NCBI GenBank assembly: GCA_022819945.1
Contig: JAJEGI010000015.1
Coordinates: 120,865-184,864 of the forward strand
DNA from: Candidatus Poribacteria bacterium
GTDB taxonomy: Bacteria > Poribacteria > WGA-4E > WGA-3G
Direction of reading: 5' to 3'
Length of the DNA: 64,000 nt
The position numbers and the translations under genes were made by a program. Below the pieces are notes generated by a model. That model made no database searches and had not been told where the DNA came from. It saw only the letters and a list, made by a program, of their open reading frames with translations. This document shows positions 55,141 to 62,179 of the stretch, piece by piece (the stretch's first letter is position 1; each line of letters begins with the position of its first letter).

Positions 55141-55608
55141 TCAGGAGAGATGCGTATCTATTTCTTCTAAGCTTTGTGCGGTCATGGCTTGTTCTAAGAG
55201 CGTGTCGAGGTGCGATAAGTTGTGGATGTTGCGGATTTCACGGGAGAGCACTTCAGGCACGTCCTGAAATTTGAACTGCAGGAGTTTGAGGATTGCGTCC
55301 TGTTTACCTTCTGCTTTACCTTTCGCTTCGCCTTGTTCTATAAGAAATTCGGCTGTTGTCTGTGCCATCGTGTTTAACTCCTTATGGTCTTGAATGTGTT
55401 GTCTGATAATATCTACTAATGCATCGCGTTCCTCAAGGGAACGCCGGTGGAATATCAACTGCACAAAATACCGGAGTGCCTCCGCAACTTGCGGGGCGAA
55501 ATCTTCATCTATTGACGCTAAATGCGACACGGCATCTGTTAGTGCTTCGCTTATCTCTGTCTCGTCTGAATGCTCCTTTTGAAGAAAACGTTTTGCAAAG
55601 TATAGCAT
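55141..55608 (-). pseudogene. C-terminal fragment of a Rpn/PD-(D/E)XK transposase-like protein
   Basis: 155 residues. The tail FLIEQGEAKGKAEGKQDAIL with LLQFKFQDVPEVLSREI resembles the C-terminal region of Rpn-type (COG5464) recombination-promoting nucleases, which carry such Gly/Glu/Lys-rich helices. The N-terminal nuclease domain expected in about 120 more residues is missing, and no ribosome site precedes the ATG. A family B MITE begins 38 bases upstream. I infer a truncated remnant stranded between hsdS and hsdR; a short functional protein cannot be excluded. Confidence 0.6.
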
Positions 55609-55645
55609 AAAAGTATTGAAAAATCAACGCGATATGTATCGCACG

Positions 55646-55884
55646 CCAGGGGCGTTCAATTTTAAGAAATTATTGGGTTTCGCGTCCTTTTCCCAGGGTC
55701 CGGTGCGAAATGCTGCGAAATCTAGCGAAATGCTGCGAAATCTAGCGAAATGCTGCGAAATCTAGCGAAATGCTGCGAAAATTTCCGTGAATTGTTTTAA
55801 TTGTATTCGTATTTTAAGTGATATATATTAAGTTTTTTGCCTGTGAAAAGGACAGCACAAAAAACGGACAATTGAATGACCCTG
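55646..55884. mobile_element. MITE-like element, family B
   Basis: Ends CAGGGGCGTTCAATTTT and, inverted, CAGGGTCATTCAATTGT, flanked by TATCGCACGC and TATCGCATGC (10-base duplication, one mismatch). The first bases resemble family A, but the interior differs: it has about three and a half tandem copies of a 20-base unit (GCTGCGAAATCTAGCGAAAT). Same duplication length suggests the same class of transposase. Confidence 0.85.
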
Positions 55885-55920
55885 TATCGCATGCCACATG
55901 AGAAAATAACAAGATAGGAT

Positions 55921-57258
55921 CTAAACCTCGTTTCGGACATCTATTTTGCCGGTCACTGCTTCGGAGATGAGGGATTGCCGGTATTCTTTGAGGAGTTCGA
56001 TTTTTCGCTGCTCTGCGGTTATCAGTTCGTCAATCTGTCTGGTTTTGCAGTTGAGGAAACCGGCGATTTTTGTTTGTTCACTAAACGGAGGTGTTATTGC
56101 GAACATGCTAAAGAAAGCATCAGGATACAATCTCCATCTGGAATGCCATATTCCTTTTGACCAACGTATAATTTCTTTGATATGATTTGGAGTTCGGTAG
56201 AGATAATTGTAATATTTTGGCACGTATTCACTACTTTTAAATTGGTACACATTGTAGGAAGGACTTACAATTCCGTCAAACGATGAAACACCTAATGCCC
56301 CCATATATGCCCACATTGTATTAATAACTAGATTCCCTACAGAACAGTGTTTATATCCTTCCATAGTTTCGGCTAAAAACATACCGACATTCTTCTTTTC
56401 TGCTCTTGGGGAAACCCCGGTGATGTGTGATACTGTAAGCAATTCTTCCTCTCCAGTCTCTGACCTATGGTCTCTCTCATGAAAGATGCGTTTGTTTCTT
56501 CTAACTTCCCAATGCACTGGTATCTCCCCAATCCATTCCACGCCCGACGGTTTCATCTCCACATTCGGGTCAAGTCCTTTCATCACTGCCTGATTTATCA
56601 GTGCGGTGCGTTGTTCTTGTAGCAGTTCTATCTGGCGTTCTTTGATGCGGATGAGCTCGTCAATCTGCTCTGTTTTGCGGTCAAGGAAGTCAACGATTTG
56701 CTGCTGTTCAGGATCAGTAGGTATGGGTAAGAGTAGATTTTCAATTGATGGTTTTCCCAAACCGTATCTGGTAATTCCATTTGACTCCAACTCAAAATAT
56801 TTTCTTGTCCTATCGGATTGAATAAATCTAAAAATAAACTCCCCACGACAAGAAAGTGGTTTAATCATTGTTAAATGATAGCCGCAGACAACATTGTCCA
56901 AATCGTCTTTGACATAAGTTGGAACACCAATATCATCTGGAGTCTCAGAATCTTTGGTAATTACAACATCGCCTTTCCTCAAAACAAATTTTGCAAATTC
57001 ACTTTCCTTACAACTACCCTTTTTCAAAACGGTATCAACTGTAATATAATCGTTGTAATAAACATCTGTATAATTGCATAATCTGACCTGGATCTCATTT
57101 GGATAGATGTGTTTATCAACATTACTTGGTAGTATCTTCGCGACGTGTTTAAGTCTTTTGACTTTCCAGTGTGCTGGTATCTTCCCAATCCACTCCACCC
57201 GCGATGGTTTCATTTCCACACATGTAGTCAGCCTCTTCGTCACTTCCTCATATTTCAT
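55921..57258 (-). CDS. hsdS: Type I restriction enzyme, S (specificity) subunit
   Basis: About 445 residues. Two target-recognition domains, each opened by PSRVEWIGKIPAHWKVKRL or PSGVEWIGEIPVHWEVRRN, and two conserved helices (TEQIDELIRIKERQIELLQE and TRQIDELITAEQRKIELLKE), the classic HsdS design that sets a bipartite DNA target. The track starts at ATG 57270; ATG 57258 with GAGGAAG at proper distance is more likely. It lies after the inserted PIN/AAA cassette. The recognised sequence cannot be read from the gene. Confidence 0.94.
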   Translation of the reverse strand: MKYEEVTKRLTTCVEMKPSRVEWIGKIPAHWKVKRLKHVAKILPSNVDKHIYPNEIQVRLCNYTDVYYNDYITVDTVLKKGSCKESEFAKFVLRKGDVVITKDSETPDDIGVPTYVKDDLDNVVCGYHLTMIKPLSCRGEFIFRFIQSDRTRKYFELESNGITRYGLGKPSIENLLLPIPTDPEQQQIVDFLDRKTEQIDELIRIKERQIELLQEQRTALINQAVMKGLDPNVEMKPSGVEWIGEIPVHWEVRRNKRIFHERDHRSETGEEELLTVSHITGVSPRAEKKNVGMFLAETMEGYKHCSVGNLVINTMWAYMGALGVSSFDGIVSPSYNVYQFKSSEYVPKYYNYLYRTPNHIKEIIRWSKGIWHSRWRLYPDAFFSMFAITPPFSEQTKIAGFLNCKTRQIDELITAEQRKIELLKEYRQSLISEAVTGKIDVRNEV

Positions 57259-57515
57259 GATCTTCCTCATTCTAACTCAATTTTTTCATATAACTCAAGC
57301 CCGAAACCAGTTATAGAGCAGATTTTCGGTTTATTCTATTCATTTATATACAACAATCTCACACAAAGAAGAAAAACTCATATATCTCCAGAGTGTAATA
57401 TTTTCATCAGGTTCTAAATCAGGTGGTATGTTTCCAAAATTTATTTGGTATTTTGACATTGGTATATCCATTTTCTATGTGCAGCATAATCTGTTAGATT
57501 GAGTTTCCCATGAGT

Positions 57516-57536
57516 GCGCAAACTAAAAGTTTACGC
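57516..57536. repeat. Short palindrome upstream of hsdS
   Basis: GCGCAAACTAAAAGTTTACGC followed by TACAA, a cousin of the inner stem at 43981-44046. The rest of the gap 57259-57569 is AT-rich without a recognisable promoter or gene. Confidence 0.5.
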
Positions 57537-57569
57537 TACAAAGCACTAGCGATACTCAAGCATCTTATA

Positions 57570-57620
57570 TTATAGACCCAATATCTCGTTCAGCAAGCCT
57601 TCACTTTTCTGTTCTAGTGC
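57570..57620 (-). pseudogene. Remnant of an hsdM 3' end
   Basis: In a frame different from the PIN gene, the minus strand reads ALEQKSEGLLNEILGL and a stop. The intact HsdM in this window ends LELERKSEGLLHEVLES and a stop. Eighteen bases (AAAAGTGAAGGCTTGCTG) are identical. The fragment overlaps the last codons of the PIN-like gene and marks the junction of the cassette inserted between hsdM and hsdS. Confidence 0.78.
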
Positions 57621-58116
57621 TGCCATGCAATCGTTGAATATCATCCTCGCAAATAAACTCAACTGTCACACCGTTTTGACGGAATACATCGCGGAAATTC
57701 AACCACTTGCTATCTACTGCCTGCAAAATAGGGGGGCTCTCTAAATGTGCACAAGCAACCGCTATAAATTTCCGATCAGCCGGATCGAAACCATCCAATG
57801 CCGGATCATTTGGGAACTCTTCAAACGCATTATCTGAACCATTGACAGGCGTAATCGAAACTAAGTCACACTGTTCAGGGTTTGTCCAATTCCGTAGAAC
57901 CCATCCGAGAAACCTATCCCCAACATTGACACCACTGGAACGAAGATTTTGCATGTATTCACCGAGAATTATCCACCTATTATCAAGCACGAGTTTCACC
58001 TCACCACGCATAATTTCCCCAAGTCTCTCTGCACAGGTTTGGACGCAATCGGCGGAAGCTTGTTCAGATTTTCCGTTAGCGACCACTGGAACGTTTGTGT
58101 CTACAACAACTATCAT
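57601..58116 (-). CDS. PIN-like domain protein
   Basis: 171 residues. MIVVVDTNVPVVANG at the start holds the first acidic residue of a PIN-type nuclease; further acidic residues occur in LVLDNRWIILGEY, DPADRKFIAVACAH and ILQAVDSKWL, matching the four-acid pattern of metal-dependent RNases of this fold. Its ATG overlaps the stop of the AAA ATPase gene (ATGA), so both are translated together. The last residues (HGSTRTEK) come from the junction with the hsdM remnant, so the native C-terminus may have been altered. A nuclease effector role is inferred. Confidence 0.78.
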   Translation of the reverse strand: MIVVVDTNVPVVANGKSEQASADCVQTCAERLGEIMRGEVKLVLDNRWIILGEYMQNLRSSGVNVGDRFLGWVLRNWTNPEQCDLVSITPVNGSDNAFEEFPNDPALDGFDPADRKFIAVACAHLESPPILQAVDSKWLNFRDVFRQNGVTVEFICEDDIQRLHGSTRTEK

Positions 58117-59462
58117 TCTATCACTTTCCGCCTTTGCATTTCGGCTTTCGTCTTTTCCACCAATTCACCTGTACTATCACCAAAGAAGTCTTGCGGCCAA
58201 TTGCTGATGTTGCCGTATCCATCCATGTTGAGTCGTTCAATTTCAGACGTGCCGTCGTGGATCTGGCAGAAGTAGAGGGCTGTCTGATCTGCTGAAATGT
58301 CTTCCTCAGCCATCCGGCGCATCAAGCGTAGCAACAGATGCTCGCTGTGGCTCTCAAGGATAATCTGGACGTTCCGATTTTTCACGACATCAATGAGCAC
58401 ATCCGCTAAATCGGATTGCACTTTCGGATGCAGATGAATTTCTGGTTGTTCAAGGATAATCGTCGAATTTTCGGGAACATAGTAACAAAGCACAAGCACA
58501 GGCAGGAGCTGCGACACACCAAAACCGACATCGGTAATCAGCACTTCGGAACTGTTTGGACTCTTTTTCACACGGAATTCATAATCCTTGCGGTTCTCCG
58601 CGATCGGTTCAAGGGAGAACGAATTGATCAATTCCATTTTTTGTAGCCATTCTAAGATCCGATGCTCGATAGGCTTATGAGAACGTTTGACATTGACGAG
58701 TCGCGGTGAAGTCAATCCTTCCGCACGCGCTGCAAGCAGGGCAGGGATCGCTTCTTCTCCACTGAGCCCAACATCTTGGGGGCGTTCACCCGACCAGATA
58801 TAACTGCGGCGTGGATATTCGCGAAGTGGACCGAGATAGGTTATATCGGAACATAGGTTTTCAAAAGCAAGTACGAAGTCTGAAAGGAAACCGAGGTTCT
58901 GATAGTATCCGCTAACTTCGTCGGGAAAGCCGTAGCATTTCACTGGCGGTGGTAAACTCCATGGGCGTCCGGGGTTTCGTGTTGCCTGAAAGCCACCGTG
59001 AATGAGTTCATACTGATTTCTTCCGCTTTTCTTATGCTTGATGACTCGTCGCATTCCAAACTCGTCTCTATCAGTTGTGTAATGGAAACACTTGACGAGA
59101 GGACGGTCATTTTCCTCGTGAATTTCTGCGTGGAACGTAAGATTGTTAATACGAAAAAGAGAACTTCTATAAAAGGGTTTGGGGAGTTTCCATGATACGT
59201 CTAACTGGAGCGTCAGATCAGTATTATGTGTATAGAGTAAATCGTGAAAAGTGCCAAAGTCAACAAGGGACCGGTCATCTCCAAAGTGTAACACACGATT
59301 GCGGTCTGGAGATTCTACAGTCTGCATGAGCATTAACAGTACCTGTAAAATACTGGTTTTGCCGGAGCTATTCGCGCCGAAAAACCCTGTTAACGGAGCG
59401 AACTGTAGCGGACCAGTATCCTGCCACGATTTGAAATTTTGTGCCCTGAGTTCGGTAATCAT
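58113..59462 (-). CDS. AAA/ABC-type ATPase, DUF3696-like
   Basis: 449 residues. ITELRAQNFKSWQDTGPLQF then GANSSGKTSILQVLLML (Walker A at about residues 29-37) is the N-terminus of the RecF/SMC-like AAA family. Walker B is ILEQPEIHLHPKVQ, followed by the H-motif ILESHSEHLLLRLMRRM. The ending SNWPQDFFGDSTGELVEKTK is characteristic of DUF3696 proteins. Such ATPases act as sensors or loaders for nucleases in several anti-phage systems. Overlap with the PIN gene and location inside a restriction locus support a two-gene defence module; the activity is not proven. Confidence 0.85.
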   Translation of the reverse strand: MITELRAQNFKSWQDTGPLQFAPLTGFFGANSSGKTSILQVLLMLMQTVESPDRNRVLHFGDDRSLVDFGTFHDLLYTHNTDLTLQLDVSWKLPKPFYRSSLFRINNLTFHAEIHEENDRPLVKCFHYTTDRDEFGMRRVIKHKKSGRNQYELIHGGFQATRNPGRPWSLPPPVKCYGFPDEVSGYYQNLGFLSDFVLAFENLCSDITYLGPLREYPRRSYIWSGERPQDVGLSGEEAIPALLAARAEGLTSPRLVNVKRSHKPIEHRILEWLQKMELINSFSLEPIAENRKDYEFRVKKSPNSSEVLITDVGFGVSQLLPVLVLCYYVPENSTIILEQPEIHLHPKVQSDLADVLIDVVKNRNVQIILESHSEHLLLRLMRRMAEEDISADQTALYFCQIHDGTSEIERLNMDGYGNISNWPQDFFGDSTGELVEKTKAEMQRRKVIE

Positions 59463-59474
59463 AACCCTAAAACC

Positions 59475-60074
59475 TTATTCAGACGCTTCGGGGAATGTGA
59501 CGCGCCCATATATTTCCTGCAAGGGTAATTCGCACTGAAGGGAAGTTAGCGGAAGGTGCTGCTCAAGTCCTTCAAAGAAAGTGTAACTCCAGTCATCACG
59601 CTTTCGCAGAAAACGTTCAACGTTCACGCTATCTTGTGAAACAAGGATATATTCTTTCAAGGCATCGATCTGTCGGTAGCGCGAGAACTTTTCGCCTCTA
59701 TCATAGCCCTCGGTACTCGGAGAGAGGACCTCTATGATAACAATCGGGTTCAAGAGTGTGTCAAAAACATCGTCTTCAAAACGCGGTTCATCACAAACGA
59801 CACCTACATCAGGGTAAAAGTAGGATTTTGCTGAAGGGATACCGACACGCATTTCATTCGCAAAAACGACACAACTGCTTTCTATCAAAAGATTGTGGAG
59901 TTGAACAAAAATATTCCCTTTAATAAGATTATGTGTAAAACTTGCCCCGGACATAGCGATAATTTCACCTTGGATGTATTCGTTTCTGACCGTGTTCGCA
60001 TCAGGTTTTGCTTTACGTTCTAAAGTGATGTATTCTTCTGGACTGAGGTATGTTTGGACAGCACTTATCGCCAT
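59475..60074 (-). CDS. Uma2-family (DUF820) nuclease-like protein
   Basis: 199 residues. SPEEYITLERKAKPDANTVRNEYIQGEIIAMSG-type N-terminus, FYPDVGVVCDEP and PIVIIEVLSPSTEGYDRGEK then LKEYILVSQD match the Uma2 family, a PD-(D/E)XK fold with Asp (PDV), Glu (IEV) and Lys at the active site. Their function is poorly known; many copies are typical of cyanobacteria and planctomycete-like bacteria. GGAGG precedes the ATG. Its stop lies 12 bases from the AAA gene, so it may be first gene of the inserted cassette. Confidence 0.87.
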   Translation of the reverse strand: MAISAVQTYLSPEEYITLERKAKPDANTVRNEYIQGEIIAMSGASFTHNLIKGNIFVQLHNLLIESSCVVFANEMRVGIPSAKSYFYPDVGVVCDEPRFEDDVFDTLLNPIVIIEVLSPSTEGYDRGEKFSRYRQIDALKEYILVSQDSVNVERFLRKRDDWSYTFFEGLEQHLPLTSLQCELPLQEIYGRVTFPEASE

Positions 60075-60148
60075 GATTCCCTCCGTTCATTTCTGGAAAT
60101 ATTGATCTGTGAGATGGAGATTCCTGAAAAAACACAGACGTTTTGGTG

Positions 60149-60275
60149 GCACAACCTAAATGAAGTTTAAGAATTTAATTCGGTAATGCATCAATAACCT
60201 CTTGGTAGGAGCGAGCTGGGCTCGCGATCTTTAACGATTACCGAAATATTTATTTAATCTTCATACAGGTTATGC
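60149..60275. repeat. Inverted-repeat element with MITE-type core (possible family C)
   Basis: Left arm GCACAACCTAAATGAAG...TTCGGTAAT and right arm ATTACCGAA...CTTCATACAGGTTATGC pair over about 40 bases with some 80% identity. The centre is GGTAGGAGCGAGCTGGGCTC, the family A core. There is no CAGGG end and no obvious target duplication. It lies between hsdM and Uma2. Confidence 0.65.
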
Positions 60276-60363
60276 TACGAAAGAGCATCCTGCGTAAGTC
60301 CTAAAAATTTTTTGATTCTATTCTAAAAGAGTATACCACATTTTTTACTTTTTACCAAACAGA

Positions 60364-62109
60364 TTACGACTCTAAAACCTCATGCAGCAAGCCTTCACTT
60401 TTCCGCTCCAGTTCTAACAATTCATCCGTGATTTCCTTCAGTGACCGTAGCGGCGTGTACTGGTAAAAATACCGATTGAAGTTGATCTCGTAACCTACCT
60501 TATCCTTCTGTCTATCTATCCAACTGTCAGGAACGTGCAGTTTCACCTCTCGTTGGTAATAATCTTCGATGTTCTCTGTGAGGGGAACGCGCTCATGGTC
60601 TCGGCGTTTGGTATCCGGTTTCGGATTGCCCTTTTTGTCCCTAACAACGAATTCCTTTTCCTCTCCAAAAACCTCCTGTCTTTCGATGAGCGGTCTCTCA
60701 ACCGTCACCTTCGTGTAGCCGAAAAAGTCGTTTGGATAGATTTTAGAGTGTTCCGTCTCTTCAAAGTTGGTGTACAATTCGGCTATCTGACGGATATGGC
60801 TATCGGAAATGAAAACGTTCTTATCTCCGAGATTCCTTTTCATCTCATCGCGGAAGTCAACGGCGTTGATGAGTTGAATTTTACCCTGTCGTGCCTCGGA
60901 TTTTCGGTTCGTTAGTATCCAGATATAGGTGGCGATGCTGGTGTTGAAGAACAACTTTTCAGGGAGCGCGATAATACATTCCAGCCAGTCGTTTTCGATA
61001 ATCCAACGTCGGATTTCACTCTCACCGCTACCGGCATCACCCGTGAAGAGCGGGGACCCGTTAAAAACGATGCCGACGCGACTCCCGCGGTCCTCCATTT
61101 TTGAGAGCATGTGTTGCAGGAACAGGAGTGCTCCATCGGAGGCGCGCGGCGTACCCGCGGAAAATCTGCCGGTGGCGTTCTCTGCCTCCGCTTTCACCAC
61201 ATCTTCATCTGACTTCCAACTGACACCGAAGGGCGGATTTGTGATCATATAATCGAAGCGTTCGCCTTGAAACCGGTCGTTAGAGAGACTGGAACCGTGT
61301 CGGATATTGTCGGGGTCCTCGCCAGTGATGAGCATATCCGACTTGCAGATGGCGTAGGTCTGCGCGTTCAGTTCCTGACCTAAAAGCCGGATCGTCGCAT
61401 CTGGATTGATCTGTTCACGGAAGTATTCTTTCCCAATCGTCAACATACCGCCTGTCCCGCAACACGGATCGAAGATACTACGGATAACCCCCTGCCCGCG
61501 CAGATCCTCGTGGTGTTCCGCAAACAGCAACGATACCAATAACCGCACGACATCCCGCGGTGTGTAGTGTTCGCCACTCGTTTCGTTGGACATCTCAGAA
61601 AACCGGCGGAGCAGCTCCTCAAAGACCTGTCCCATCGTGTGGTTGTCTACTTTATTCGGGTGTAAATCGACTTCGGTGAACTTATCGCAGAAGATGAACA
61701 GTCGATTGTTTTTGTGCAATCGCTCGATAAACCCATCGAGATTGAAGTTTTCGATGATATCGCGCACATCCTGACTGAATCCGTTGCGGTAATTCTCAAA
61801 ATTGATATGGATGTTGGTCGGGTCCTCTGTCAGTCGAGAGAGGTCGTATTGGGAGATGTTATAGAAACTGGTATTTATCTCTTTCAGGATAATCGGTGGT
61901 AGTGCTTCTTCGGGTACTTGATCTTTAAAATAGTTGTATGTATGTATAGCTTTCTCTTTGCGTCCGTCTGCCTCTAAGATGCAATCCAATCGGCGTAGCA
62001 CCAGAAACGGGAGCGTGATGTCGCCGTATTCGTGTTGTTTGAACAGTCCTCTAAGCACATCATCGGCGACGTTCCACACGAGATTCGCCAGTTCTTGATA
62101 ATTCGCCAT
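60364..62109 (-). CDS. hsdM: Type I restriction enzyme, M (methyltransferase) subunit
   Basis: 581 residues. The N-terminal helical domain (ANYQELANLVWNVADDVL) is followed by the SAM motif FDPCCGTGGMLTIG near residue 218 and the catalytic NPPFGVSWKSD near 290, defining an N6-adenine methylase. With HsdS it modifies the host target and with HsdR it forms the restriction complex. AAAGGA precedes the ATG. It is separated from hsdS by 3.1 kb of inserted genes. The CRISPR array starts 70 bases upstream, with the same inferred transcription direction. Confidence 0.96.
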   Translation of the reverse strand: MANYQELANLVWNVADDVLRGLFKQHEYGDITLPFLVLRRLDCILEADGRKEKAIHTYNYFKDQVPEEALPPIILKEINTSFYNISQYDLSRLTEDPTNIHINFENYRNGFSQDVRDIIENFNLDGFIERLHKNNRLFIFCDKFTEVDLHPNKVDNHTMGQVFEELLRRFSEMSNETSGEHYTPRDVVRLLVSLLFAEHHEDLRGQGVIRSIFDPCCGTGGMLTIGKEYFREQINPDATIRLLGQELNAQTYAICKSDMLITGEDPDNIRHGSSLSNDRFQGERFDYMITNPPFGVSWKSDEDVVKAEAENATGRFSAGTPRASDGALLFLQHMLSKMEDRGSRVGIVFNGSPLFTGDAGSGESEIRRWIIENDWLECIIALPEKLFFNTSIATYIWILTNRKSEARQGKIQLINAVDFRDEMKRNLGDKNVFISDSHIRQIAELYTNFEETEHSKIYPNDFFGYTKVTVERPLIERQEVFGEEKEFVVRDKKGNPKPDTKRRDHERVPLTENIEDYYQREVKLHVPDSWIDRQKDKVGYEINFNRYFYQYTPLRSLKEITDELLELERKSEGLLHEVLES

Positions 62110-62179
62110 GCGATTCCTTTCAGGGTGGGGTGTGTTTATTATCGTTCGCGTTGTGGATGGAGACTTCTCCTAACCACAA

